A stretch of DNA of 64,000 nt, taken from contig CM065387.1 in NCBI GenBank assembly GCA_033060915.1, positions 42,700,501 to 42,764,500 of the forward strand. Direction: 5' to 3'. The stretch is from Euryodendron excelsum. Its lineage: Eukaryota; Streptophyta; Magnoliopsida; Ericales; Pentaphylacaceae. This document shows positions 36,331 through 46,853 of this stretch, piece after piece. The number at the start of each line of letters is the position of its first letter. The first letter of the stretch is position 1. A program made the translations under genes and the position numbers. The notes below the pieces were generated by a model that was not told the DNA's origin, searched no databases, and saw nothing but the letters and a program-made list of their open reading frames with translations.

Positions 36331-36848
36331 CGCACCTTGTTGGGTAATCTTATCAATTCTCACTTTTCTGTACATAATATGTAAACATACACTTCGAATT
36401 ATCGGGGTCTTTCTTTGTATATAGTTGTGATTTATAGTTATTTCTAATTTAGCGGGTTTATGGGTTTAGGTTTGATTCTTTAAGTCTGGGTTTTCGAAGT
36501 TAATTTTAATATTTGCATTTCAAGTCTGCGTTCCTTTTTTTTATGGTGCCATTGCCAATTCTTGGGCTTTTTCAAGCTTGGTGTTTGTTGCTTTGTACCC
36601 TTTCCATGTTCTTTTTTCTTTGTTTTTGTTTAGGCTGATTGTTTTTTATGCTCCTTTCTTATATGGTGTTGGCTACATGGGTATTTTTCATTTCTACTCT
36701 TATTGAGCCTATTTCAGTTTTTGGCTATTTGTCTCTTCATTTTGCATTAGAATTTGTTCTGTTTCAATCTCTGTCGTTTGGATTAATGGGTTGTGATTTT
36801 GCTTTGATTTTGCCTGTTTCTTATTGGGACTCGTGGTTTTGTTTTAGG
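36331..36848 (+). pseudogene. End of protease exon 1 and intron 1
   Basis: The first dozen bases after the element complete exon 1 (CTTGTTGG, reading LVG) before the donor GTAATC at about 36344. Intron 1 is T-rich, as plant introns are, and ends in TTTTGTTTTAG at 36837-36847. An open frame inside it (36639-37004) is only the intron read through into exon 2. Confidence 0.8.
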
Positions 36849-36977
36849 CTTTATTTTACAAGACTTCAATTGGGTTCTCCTCCAAAAGAATTCTACGTGC
36901 AGATTGATACTGGAAGTGATGTCTTGTGGGTCAGTTGCAATTCCTGCAACGGTTGTCCCACATCAAGTGGACTCCAA
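36848..36977 (+). pseudogene. Aspartic protease exon 2 (first catalytic Asp)
   Basis: It reads [18 protein letters not shown] then [19 protein letters not shown]. The DTGS motif with its following cysteines is intact. The donor GTAATATC follows at 36978. Boundaries and phase fit exon 1 (…VG) and exon 3 (IPLNFF…). Confidence 0.92.
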
Positions 36978-37086
36978 GTAATATCAACTTCTCCTTACCT
37001 GTAATCATCATTTATTTTCAGGATTGTAGAAGAGTAGGACCAATTAACTGCCAAGATTCTCAATTTAAATTCTTGTTTTCTTGCTG

Positions 37087-37337
37087 ATACCTCTCAACTT
37101 CTTTGATCCTTCAAGCTCATCGACAGCTTCACTGATCTCCTGTTTAGACCAAAGATGTGCTCTAGGAGCTCAATCCTCAGACTCTGGCTGTTCTACTCAG
37201 AATAATCAGTGCAGTTACAAGTTTCAGTATGGAGACGGCAGTGGGACGTCTGGTTATTATGTATCAGATGTGATGCTTCTCGACACTATTGTTGGGAATA
37301 CTTCGATTTCAAACTCTTCAGCTCCCATTGTCTTTGG
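37087..37337 (+). pseudogene. Aspartic protease exon 3 with destroyed acceptor
   Basis: It reads [18 protein letters not shown], then cysteine-rich CLDQRCALG, then the flap [18 protein letters not shown] and ends APIVFG. The base pair before the exon is TG (37085-37086) in the context TTTTCTTGCTG, where an AG is required; a single A-to-T change would remove the splice acceptor. The donor GTGAGC at 37338 is normal. Confidence 0.88.
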
Positions 37338-37432
37338 GTGAGCAATCATGAACCTTCAATTGATGATGGTATTTGTGTTCTTTTCTATTCATTGGTTAAC
37401 CTTGTTGCCTTGGTTGGTGGATTATGAAACAG

Positions 37433-37660
37433 TTGTAGCATATCACAGACTGGGGACTTAACAAAGTCAGATAGAGCAGTTGATGGGATTTTCGGATTTG
37501 GACAGCAGGGCTTGTCAGCAATCTCGCAACTTTCTTCACAGGGTATAATCCCTAATGCCTTCTCACATTGCTTGAAGGGGAATAATGGTGGTGGTGGTAT
37601 CTTGGTTCTCGGTGCAATTGTGGAGCCGAATATAGTTTACAGTCCACTTGTACCATCACA
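37433..37660 (+). pseudogene. Aspartic protease exon 4
   Basis: After GAAACAG the frame reads [55 protein letters not shown] and [10 protein letters not shown]. It is fully open and close to the family consensus. The donor GTATGTTC follows at 37661. Intron 4 then runs to 41481. Confidence 0.92.
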
Positions 37661-38747
37661 GTATGTTCTCTATCCTCTAGTAGGAAGATGCTATGTCTTT
37701 TTTATTACTTTTTATTTGATCCACATCAGAGGTTTTGAAATTATCAAAATTTTGGGAATGTCTCGAGCACCATGTGACCTGATTTTGACTGGATAAACGT
37801 CTTGCGGTTAATAGGTTTCTTACCTAAAAAATGCATTTCCCATTTAGCTTTACCTTCCAGATACAACATATTGTGCTACAGCCCATATATCTCTTTCTAT
37901 ATTTCTGTTTTGTTATGCCAGCTTCTTAAAATTTAGCTAATGGAAAAAAGGTGCATGTCATGCCATTCAATACATTTAAAGAGTTAATGTACTTGGGTTT
38001 GATTCTTATAGCATGTTTAGAGTTGCTTCAACAATTTCTTACATCAGGCTCTCTAATTATATTCTGATGCATGGATTATTGTTGGATATAGTATGAACTT
38101 CATAGATGACTATGGGCTTCATTCAGTTGTTTAGAAATTCTGGGTCATTGACTAAGTCTGGTGTTAAATATCTTTTTGAGGATTCTGTAACTTTGATACA
38201 GTTATTTCTGGAAGGCTTGGGAAATAAAAATAATAATGAAAGGAAATGCAGCCAAATTCATGCTTTATCTACAACCCCTTTGCGTGACTGATGCTCTTTA
38301 CTCATCTTTTTCTTTTCCTTATTTTTTGGATTGGTGGGGGTGGGGGGTGGGGGTGTTGGGTTTAAGCATCATTAGTTTTATGGATTGTAATATATGAAAA
38401 TCTGTATCATGGTTTGGTAACCAAGAACATCCTTTGAACCAGATGGTCTTTGAAAAAAGCGACATGAAGTTAACATGAGGGGAAAAATACAACAGAAGTA
38501 ATAGGAGATCATGGCCTTAAATAATTCGTAGGATGTTTGGAAATCTTCTTGTTAAAGGTAGCATCTTTTGAAGTTGTCAAAATTGTGAAAGTTCTAATCT
38601 AGGAGCTTAGATTGCTTCCTTACCTTGACTGAAGTGATTGTCACCAAGTTGCAGTTTGGTAAGATCTTAAATGATGTTCCCTTCAAATATGGTTTGGAAA
38701 CCATAGACTGTTATGTTGCATCAATGGATAATTCCTTTGATATTTAT

Positions 38748-38984
38748 AGCGTGTTTGGAACTTGGGGAGGGGAGGGGAAGGGAAGGAAAGGGAAAATTGC
38801 TGTTTGCTATCATTTCCCTATTTGGTTTTGAGAAAAAAATGGAGGGAAAGAAGCGAGAGAAAGAGAGATTGATTTAAAATTTTTCTTCCTTTTTTCCTTC
38901 CTTTTTCCCTTCCTTTTTCCTTCATTTTCTCTTTCCCTTCCTTTCCCTTCCCTCCCCTTTCCTCCCCCAAGTTCCAAACAGGCT
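38748..38984. mobile_element. Fold-back MITE with long inverted repeats, in intron 4
   Basis: The left arm AGCGTGTTTGGAACTTGGGG, continued by GGGAGGGG and GGGAAGGGAAGG, is mirrored by the right arm ending CCCCCAAGTTCCAAACAGGC; the pairing extends over roughly 60 bases. The interior is purine-rich then pyrimidine-rich. It would fold into a strong hairpin in RNA. No clear target duplication was found. Confidence 0.8.
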
Positions 38985-39079
38985 GTTAGTTAAATCTCTT
39001 CATTAGATGGTTGACTCAATAAATGACTTATTCGGCGTGACACCTTGATATATGGATAGGAAGAACTTAAAACATCATG

Positions 39080-39298
39080 TTTAATAAATGTGTAGTTTGG
39101 AGAGACCAAAAAGGCATAACTTTTCTGGGAAGGCCGCTGCCTTTGCTTTGGTCCTAAGCTTGTCTCAATGTTTACTTCGCTCTGTGGGACTACACTTCCA
39201 TGCTGCTCAATTGACTTCCATGCATTAAGTGCTTCAAACAAGGTTCTTGCAAGTCTCTCTTCTGCCACCAGCCTTGCAGGATTTTGGCATAAATTCGT
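39080..39298 (-). pseudogene. Antisense exon-like segment of an unknown gene, in intron 4
   Basis: On the minus strand an acceptor-like TTTGCAATTTAG (39299-39310) is followed at once by an open frame TNLCQNPARLVAEERLARTL, FEALNAWKSIEQHGSVVPQ and SEVNIETSLGPKQRQRP. Codon use and the amphipathic helix look strongly coding, and the frame stays open for about 100 codons from the acceptor. A possible donor lies near 39108. I do not recognise the family. It is probably a fragment of another nuclear gene inserted here, since flanking exons are missing. Confidence 0.55.
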
Positions 39299-40110
39299 CT
39301 AAATTGCAAATACTACCTACTAGTCAATGAGTCTATGTATGTATCGTCTATTATGCTGGAAGAATGTAAGTCAAACATCAGTTCTCCTGCAGCTGCGCAG
39401 GTCTGTTACCCACCTATTGTTGGGTTTATATACCCTAGTCAAATTTATGATAATTCTGATTTATTTTAGAAATTGTTACGTAAAAAAATGGTCAATCTTA
39501 GTCGTTGGTATACACGCCTGATTTGATAGTAATAGATCAAAAGTATGCCCAAACACCCCTGCCCCCACCCCCAAAATAAAAAAATAAAAATGAAAAGTAG
39601 AAGTAGAAGATGATAGCTAATTGGATTTTCTTGAAGCTCAAAGCTTTTAGCAAGTAAATCACAGGAACAACGGTGCATGTACTTAAATTTTCAGAAAACA
39701 CATCCTTGTGTTATCATTTGTTATTTACTATCTGTTATATATACATTCCTTATGTTGTGGATAATTTTTAAAATTTTTCAGATTTTCATGAGTTCCCCAG
39801 ATCTACAAGGAAATCTTTTGGACTATTCAGTTTTTGTGTCCAGTTATAGAAAGCTAGGAGTTGGAGACTGGAGATGTATGTGCAAATACAAGACATAGAA
39901 GTTGGTCTTTATTACAAGAGCCATTGACTAATGGAGGAATATAGGTGTCTGATTGGTATGGTGAAATCCTGAGGGCAGTATAGCCATTTATAACACAATA
40001 AAATGTGTTGAGATGACGTACTTATCAAAACAAAAACAAAAACAAACACAAAAACAAAAACAAAATAGATGAGGTGATATGCCCTATTCAATTCTTGGCA
40101 ATTGGGTTTA

Positions 40111-40494
40111 TTTATTAGTGGAATCTTACATAAACTGCCATATGGAGCCTACATTTTAGCAGAGTCAAGCATATGTTATGCTCTCAATAATATTTGATTT
40201 GTGTTCGTTTTTAGAAGTTTCCTCGGCAAGTTCATGCTGTCGAATATCAGTCACACTACCAACTAACTATAGCTCAGTTAGGACCCGAACAGACATCATG
40301 TATTTATTAGTGGAATCTTACATAAACTGCCATATGGAGCCTACATTTTAGCAGAGTCAAGCGTATGTTATGCCCTCAATAATATTTTATTTGTGTTCGT
40401 TTTTAGAAGTTTCCTCGGCAAGTTCATGCTGTCGAATATCAGTCACACTACCAACTAACTATAGCTCAGTTAAGACCTGAACAGACATCATGTG
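40111..40494. repeat. 192-bp tandem duplication in intron 4
   Basis: TTTATTAGTGGAATCTTACA begins at 40111 and again at 40303. The two units are nearly identical through GAACAGACATCATGT. The high identity marks a recent duplication. Confidence 0.92.
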
Positions 40495-41481
40495 TTTGTC
40501 AAAATCCGGCTGCATGAGTTCCGAAAATAGTTTTCAAAATCCATCTATTACTGTTTACCGTAAAGCAGGGCATTTATTTCTTGTCAACTAATTTCTTGTG
40601 ATGGGTTCTAGTTTCTTCAACTTTGTCCAAGACACAATTCTGCCGATTGAAAGCTAGATGTCTGTCACTGATGAGCTGTTTGAGGACTGAAATTGTTTCT
40701 GAGCAGATCCAACGTGGCTCAAAGAGGCTTGTTTAGGCCAGTTGATTAATTAAATGAGCCGAGATTGAGCCTGAACTTGGGGTTCTATTTCTTTTTCCCC
40801 CCAAAGCTTGCCTTCATAGGCTGTTAGGCTTCTGGCCCGATAGAGTTTTAGGATAATTACAAATATATCTACCTGAGCTTCTTAATTGATTTGTATGAGT
40901 CCATTGATCAGCATAAACAAGCAAAAGTGGGATTTAAAATCTCAAATAGAGTTGAAGTTTCAAGTTTGATTGCTTAGAAAGAAAGTTTTGGGCAACACCA
41001 CGCTTAGATTGACAGTTGAAATAAGTTTTGGCTAAAGGGAACAGTAACCTAGAAAATTCTAATAGGGTATATTTGCTTTGATGTGGTGCTCAACTTTTAT
41101 AAGTTGTAGATAGTTGCTCAGTCTGGCCAACCATTTGTTGATTGAAAAAGCAATTTTTAGGGAATTAGATTAAAAAGCCAACATAGGAATTCGTTTTGCT
41201 ATGGATTCAACTCAGATTTTTATCTACTTTCCAAGAAATGATATTTTTAGAAACTAACTGAACCTAGGGAAATCTGAACCCACTGGTTTCTAATTTACAG
41301 AATCTTTAGATTTTTGTGAATTTTGGCATGACTTCACTATTTTTAAAGAACTGTAATCCAGCTCCAGTGTAGTTGTGACGTCACACATCTCCCTGTTTGA
41401 TTATTTATAAAAGCTTGTAGATTGGGAGCAAGTATGTGACTTTGCTGTGTGTTTGATTCACTTCTATCCTCAAACTTTCAG

Positions 41482-41644
41482 GCCGCACTACAATTTGAAT
41501 TTGCAAAGCATTGCTATCAACGGGCAGACATTGGCCATAGATCCTGCGGTATTTGCAACATCAAGTAACCGAGGAACCATAGTTGATTCTGGAACAACTT
41601 TGGCATATCTTGCAGAAGAAGCGTATGATCCTTTTGTCAATGCT
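41482..41644 (+). pseudogene. Aspartic protease exon 5 (second catalytic Asp)
   Basis: It reads [39 protein letters not shown] and [15 protein letters not shown]. The DSGTT motif is intact. The acceptor is TTTCAG and the donor GTAAGT, both consensus. The phase joins exon 4 (CA plus G gives glutamine). Confidence 0.93.
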
Positions 41645-41820
41645 GTAAGTCACAGGGGAAGAATTTATGGGATTTTTGTTAATCTATACCTGGAATTTTT
41701 GAGATGCTTGTCAAGAAATGGCCAAAGCTGCGGAGTTTTTCATTTCAATTTCAGTTGGAGTTCTGCATGAAAGTTGTAATGAATGCTACTTTTAAATTTA
41801 TAATCTTGTCATCTGTGCAG

Positions 41821-41894
41821 ATTACAGCGACTGTTTCACAATCTGTGCGCCCTGTTCTTTACAAAGGAACTCAATGTTATCTACTCACATCCAG
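41821..41894 (+). pseudogene. Aspartic protease exon 6
   Basis: It reads ITATVSQSVRPVLYKGTQ then CYLLTS, between CTGTGCAG and GTCTTTTA. Open and in phase. Confidence 0.9.
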
Positions 41895-42025
41895 GTCTTT
41901 TAAGAAGTTTAACGTCTTACAACATCTTAACCACAAACTTATTCCTTTAATACGACTTGTTTTTTCTTTTTGTTTTGTTTCTGTTTTTGACATCGGAATT
42001 ATATATATATTTTTTCCTTTTTCAG

Positions 42026-42117
42026 TGTCTCTGAGATATTTCCGACAGTTAGTTTAAACTTCGTTGGTGCGTTCATGATTGTAAAACCTGAGGACTACCT
42101 TTTACAGCAAAATTTGG
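42026..42117 (+). pseudogene. Aspartic protease exon 7, unclear 3' end
   Basis: After TTTTTCAG the frame reads [18 protein letters not shown] and [12 protein letters not shown]. The sequence past AATTTGG has several GT choices (GGTTGTGTG). The first leaves exon 8 out of frame; a donor at 42124 would keep the frame. Compared with the family the GGAS segment is shortened to VGAF. Confidence 0.8.
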
Positions 42118-42307
42118 GTTGTGTGTTTGAATGAGTCTCTTTCCACAAAATTTGCATGCACCCCAAAACTTATAACATTGACTTTTGTATTCTTGTAAGT
42201 ATTATTTTTGAAAGCTTTTTCTTGTGTTTTGTTCTATCTTGAATCTGGTCCTTGGGGAATCCAGGCTGCATTTATATGCAGAAGCTCACCAATGAGTTGA
42301 CAGCATG

Positions 42308-42420
42308 AATGAGCAGTGGCTTGCCCCAGTGGTTGGGGCCCTATACAGCCAAGCTCATGGTTTGGAGTTCAAGCCCCAGCATCCCACTCCCCCTTCCCCA
42401 AATAAAAAACAAACTCTTGA
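42308..42420 (+). mobile_element. tRNA-derived SINE in intron 7
   Basis: AGTGGCTTGCCCCAGTGGTT, then GGGGCCCTATACAGCC, then GGTTTGGAGTTCAAGCCCC gives an A box and a very good B box, followed by a C-rich stretch and an A-rich tail (AAATAAAAAACAAAC, AATAAAATAAAAT). The short length suggests 5' or 3' truncation. Confidence 0.75.
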
Positions 42421-42847
42421 ATAAAATAAAATAAGAAGGAAAAGAAAAAATAGATGAGGGCATGAACGTTTACTTACAGATTGTAGTTATTGTGGTCCTT
42501 TGGTGGCCTAAAAATGTTTCTCTTACATAAGATTTGATCTCTGAAGCTAGCATCACCAAGATTGTAACTAGTGTCTCAGCCCTATTAATTTTAGCAACTG
42601 TCATGGTGCTTTCATTTTTGCAGCAAAGAGCTCGACAGCACCATGTCATCTGTCTAGTAGGATACTCTCTTACCCTCGAATCTATCTGCTGCTGTTTTTT
42701 CACCAGTTCCATCATTGTTGTGTAATTCAACAGTCAGCTGTGCATTTTGTTGCAAGAAGAAAATGTCCGAACAAGCTAGCTAGTTTTTTTTTTTTTTTTT
42801 TTTTCTAAGAGAATCACTCACTGGAATGGCCAAATTTGTTTCTACAG

Positions 42848-42914
42848 GGTGGTGATGCAGTGTGGTGCATTGGATTCCAGAAAATTCAAGGTCAAGGGAT
42901 GACAATTTTTGGAG
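42848..42914 (+). pseudogene. Aspartic protease exon 8
   Basis: It reads [20 protein letters not shown] then FG, between TTTCTACAG and GTATGGGC. The tryptophan-cysteine block is conserved in the family. Confidence 0.9.
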
Positions 42915-43836
42915 GTATGGGCTGTGAAAGGTTTTGCTTGCTTAGAGAATGAAAGGAAAACTGAAGAAAAAGAAGAAAGGCAATTCAGTTATATATACAT
43001 ATATATATATATATCCCAATAGATTTTACAGATTTTGGCTGAAGATGCACCTCACAAGAACTAACAGAAATTCCATGCATAGCATACTTGCTGTAACAGA
43101 TTTTTTTTTTCTTCCTTTTTTGTGTCTCTCACTCGCATAATAATAATTTATTGACATAGATAACTATTCTTTTTGACCTTTTGCCTGTTCTATACTGCCA
43201 TTACTTCATTGGTCTATTCTTAACATATGAGCAGCTATCTAATTTAGCTCTACCATTTTCTATACTTGAAGGGGCTTCTGCCTGTTTTGCTCTTATATTT
43301 CTACTTGAATATCTTGCTCTTGAATACCGAGGACTCTTTGAATCATGGCAATGCCTAATAAGGTTCCTTTAATTACATCATATGTACTATGTATTTTCTG
43401 TGTTTAACTTTTCATTCAGTGTGCTATTCTTCTGGTTTTTTGAACCTAATTGTTTAACATTTTCTGACCCTAATTGTTTGATTCTATACTGTAGCAGTAC
43501 CAATCTTGAGTATCTTTGTTTCTATTAGCGTAGCACGTAGTGGGCCCTATACGGACAAGGCAACAACTAATCTTGATATTCAAGCATTAGAGTACATGTT
43601 ATGTTCAAGCATTAGAATACAACTAGAAAACCTCATGTTCAAGAATTAGAATACATGTTTGAATCTGCTAATGTAAGTGCGATCCCCATAATAATCTTGA
43701 TGCCCCAATTGTAACAGCCCTAGTAACCACCCAAATCCTTTTTCATTCCTTATTGTTTTTTATGCTCTATAATCATCTTAAGACCTAAAAACATTGAACT
43801 CATTATCTTTTTAATATTTTTTCCTAATTTTTGCAG

Positions 43837-43908
43837 ACCTTGTACCAAAAGACAAGATGGTTGTCTATGATCTGGCTGGCCAACGGATTGGATGGGCTAA
43901 TTATGACT
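43837..43908 (+). pseudogene. Aspartic protease exon 9
   Basis: It reads [20 protein letters not shown] then ANYD, after TTTTTGCAG and before GTAAGTTT. The VVYD...IGWA block is the conserved end of the protease fold. Confidence 0.92.
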
Positions 43909-44229
43909 GTAAGTTTAGGTTATCTCCCAAGTTACAAATGAACATTTAATACCTTATAGAATGGAAATGATTCTATCCCCAGCTTCAACAGTCTGTCTTT
44001 ACATGTTAATGGCATATGCTGCAAAACTAATTTTTCCAAATTAAGATGAACGTTTTTGTTGAAACCCTTGAGAAAACAAATTCAGATAGACCTCATACAA
44101 ATAATAGCATTAGGAGGCCATGGGATCCCACGCGAACTAGCGTCAAATACCGTACTATCGGAAGTCTTAAGCTTTACATGATTCTGTAACCTGGTTCCTG
44201 ACTCTTTATATTTGAATTTACCCCAATAG

Positions 44230-44408
44230 GTACATTGTCTGTAAATGTCTGTGCAACCACAAGTACTGGTACAAGTGAATTCGTCAATGCGGGACACATT
44301 GGCCAGAGCGGCTCTTTGAGAGACACACCTAATTATGAGCTGATACCAAGCATCATCACAGCTTTTCTCTTGCTTATTTCAGCTTTTGGCAGTTCCTCAT
44401 TTTTGTAA
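44230..44408 (+). pseudogene. Aspartic protease exon 10 (C-terminal tail)
   Basis: It reads [31 protein letters not shown] and a hydrophobic end [19 protein letters not shown], stopping with TAA at 44406-44408. The tail fits GPI-anchor signals seen in this subfamily. Confidence 0.9.
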
Positions 44409-44920
44409 CATCAAGTGCAAGAGGCTTTTAAGCTTACCTTCTTTTTTTTTGTTTTCGTTTTATTTACATATGTACAGCACCTTGCCCAATCTTTATTTGT
44501 AGCAATCGGCAAGGCTGTATTGTTTATTGGTGACTGCAGCTTATTAGCTGCATTTTGTATTAGATTTGTGGGTCTAATTTTGAGCTTCTTTTAGAATTTT
44601 TCATCATCAACAAGCTACGTGGGATTTACCTGTTCTTGGGGGTCTCTTTTGTTAGTGTTGTACAAAACATTCATACAGGATTATTACATTACATGTATAC
44701 ACGATTACTGTTTACACTTTCTCGGTTTTGTAAGTGTCATGCTTTATATTTATATATATACTTGTAAATTATAGCCATTCAGCCTCTCAAGTTTGTCATG
44801 TATGATATGAAGTTATGTGCGGGAATGCCATTATTATACCCCAGATGCCAGAAGTAGCTTTTGCAAATTATTCTTCATTTTTTTATGTTTCTTTTTTTGG
44901 CTTGAATTGTATTTTGGTAA
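44409..44920. other. Protease 3' region
   Basis: T-rich sequence after the stop codon, likely the former 3' UTR. No other feature is seen before the CT run. Confidence 0.5.
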
Positions 44921-44949
44921 CTCTCTCTCTCTCTCTCTCTATCTCTCTC
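44921..44949. repeat. CT microsatellite next to plastid-derived DNA
   Basis: About 14 CT units with one interruption end ten bases before the petD fragment. Confidence 0.88.
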
Positions 44950-44958
44950 GGGATATCA

Positions 44959-45060
44959 ACCGTACCTTTATTAGAGAATGTTAATAAATTCCAAAATTCA
45001 TTTCGTCATCCAGTAACCATCTTTTTGATTGGTACGGCAGTGGCTCTTGGGTTGGGTATC
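44959..45060 (+). pseudogene. petD: Plastid petD 3'-end fragment inserted in the nucleus (NUPT)
   Basis: The frame reads [18 protein letters not shown] and [16 protein letters not shown]. Plastid petD encodes subunit IV of the cytochrome b6f complex, and its last membrane span has the same wording ([17 protein letters not shown], then [15 protein letters not shown]). Relative to this the fragment lacks two residues (an in-frame 6-bp loss) and has several substitutions, including W to G. It lacks the end of the protein. It is an old transfer without function. Confidence 0.88.
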
Positions 45061-45200
45061 CGTGTAGCATTTACGGGCTATTCGCAAAAGTGGTATACTA
45101 ATAATTTTTGTATGGAATGTAACCCTAAAAAGGGACGGTGTAAAAATAAACATTGGTTGAATTTCAAGAGAAATATACAATTCAATGATATATTCAAATA
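45061..45200. other. Sequence fused to the petD fragment, origin unknown
   Basis: Directly after GLGI the open frame continues for 46 codons ([32 protein letters not shown], then [14 protein letters not shown]) to a TAA. It does not match the rest of petD. It may be another organelle piece joined before or during insertion. I could not place it. Confidence 0.4.
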
Positions 45201-46644
45201 ATATTATTATGGTTCTCTATCTCTAAAAAATAATAAAATAATACTGATAAATTTGAAATGTTAATATCTTCCTGTCTGCAATATGAACTTGGCTTTTCTT
45301 AGACCCAACTGTTTCTTCTTTTTTACTTTTATTTTCCTTGTTCTCAAACAAAAATAATCTACTCATCACAGATGGCTCAGATTGAGTCTAATGCAGGAGG
45401 CTCCATTGAGAGAAAAAAAAATAGTATTTTGTTTAACCGCTTGATTTTTTTTTTCCATGTATTTTGCTTTTAACTCGCACCTATCTGCAAATCAAAAACC
45501 CGACGATTGGTTACTGGAATTGGTTAATCGAATTTCAATTAATGCAGATCAATATTATAATTTAAATGATATGTAAATCATGAAAATGATCTTAATCGAG
45601 CGTGATATTTCAGCTATGATGGTATTTTTCTTTTTATTTTTGATGATATATATAGAGAAGTGTTTCTACGTTCTCTGTGTGGGCCGATATTTGATTTCAC
45701 TAGGCGATTAAATGTTGTAGATTTCTTACCACTCAACCAAATGTTAGTGTAATCTGCTTCGGCTGGATATTATAGTCTGCAGCCTTGGTGCTCTTTCTAT
45801 GTTGTCAAAAAAAAATAAATAAATAAATAAAAGCCAAGTGTTACCACGATGTTCCAAAGAGGGTACACACCTTAATTAAATAATTTTTTTTTCTTTTTTG
45901 GCTACAATATTTCAGGTCTGCAACTAACTATGAGTTCGATTCATGTGGACCATACACACGTTCTGTATTATATAAATAATGGTTGGCCACCTTAGACTTT
46001 GTAGGTGTAGAGTTTCAAAATCTTAGGTTAGTCAAACATGGAGGAGCTTAGTTTCTTTGTACCAATGACTAATTTAATAACCTTTAGCTTTATCCTAAGA
46101 CAAAAAAGGGATCGTACACGTGAATATTATGAATTTATGACCAATATGTATGCTAAACTAACTCTTCCATCTTTGAAAAGGTTAACCCGATTAGAGAGTT
46201 TTTAACCAAAGTAATACTCTCCTATAAAATAATTCTTAGAATAATACTCTCTAAATAATAATTCTCAAACTAACATGGTAATATAAAATCTAAAAGACCT
46301 AATGCACTAGCTAGTAAGCCATTATACTGCACAAAAATTGCATATGAGTGAATTTTCCAAACCATTGTAATTCCCAATTGAGGTTAATTTATGGGTGAGG
46401 ATTGTCCAACCATGCCATTAATCTTTATTTACGTATAAACCTCAAATATGAGAACTTTAGCAGTCTTTGGAGTTTCATCTTCCGAATCAATGGGCACAGT
46501 ATATCACCAACTTGCCCTTGGTCTTCAGAGGAAGCAACACAGTGGTGGATCTTTAAAATTTAGCTTCGTGGGTCCCAAGCTGTGTTAACATTATATTAGT
46601 AGGCATGGGGAAGGAAAATTTATTCACTACTTCTAAAACACAAT
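45201..46644. other. Intergenic DNA
   Basis: No gene is recognised. A TAAA tract is present at about 45815-45832. The composition is ordinary AT-rich. Confidence 0.5.
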
Positions 46645-46853
46645 GGTCCATTTGGTAGGGCTTTTTCACCTAAATTTTTTTTAGCCCATAAACAAAAAAG
46701 TCAAGTTTTTTTAATTTTTTAATTTTTACTTTTTTACTTATCTTTAAGTTAGAAAAACAAAAAAACAAAAAAAATTCGGACTATTTACTTATAAGTCAAG
46801 AAGAGCAAAATTAAAAAAGGCCAAAAAAAAAAAAAAAATTGTGCCAAACGGGC
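46645..46853. mobile_element. MITE with GTCCATTTGG-type termini
   Basis: The left end GGTCCATTTGGTAGGGCTTT and the inverse of the right end (AAGCCCGTTTGGCACAATT) share the NCCRTTTGG core. The interior is A/T homopolymer-rich. It is related in type to the element at 26397-26581. Confidence 0.55.

Larger units (their letters stand above)
30455..44408 (+). pseudogene. Plant aspartic protease (A1 family, AtA36/A39-like), disrupted
   Basis: About ten exons on the plus strand encode an A1 pepsin-like protease: hydrophobic N-terminus, first catalytic DTGS in exon 2, flap [11 protein letters not shown] in exon 3, second catalytic DSGTT in exon 5, and a C-terminal hydrophobic tail after EFVNAG in exon 10. 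The tail is as expected for GPI-anchored members acting at the plasma membrane or wall (family knowledge). Both catalytic aspartates survive. The gene is nevertheless broken: frameshifts and a TGA in exon 1, a 5.6-kb gypsy element inside exon 1, and the exon 3 acceptor changed from AG to TG. The fourth intron is 3.8 kb and hosts a MITE, an antisense exon-like piece and a tandem duplication. The conserved frames of the later exons suggest a recent death, or selection on only part of the gene. Confidence 0.9.

Noticed and set aside
36639..37004. 121-residue plus-strand open frame running into exon 2
   Set aside because: Only its end is protease exon 2; the first part is T-rich intron 1 read through.
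44815..45201. A 128-residue gene starting at 44815
   Set aside because: Its first third is a CT-microsatellite translation, and the middle is a petD remnant; it is a chance open frame over plastid-derived DNA.
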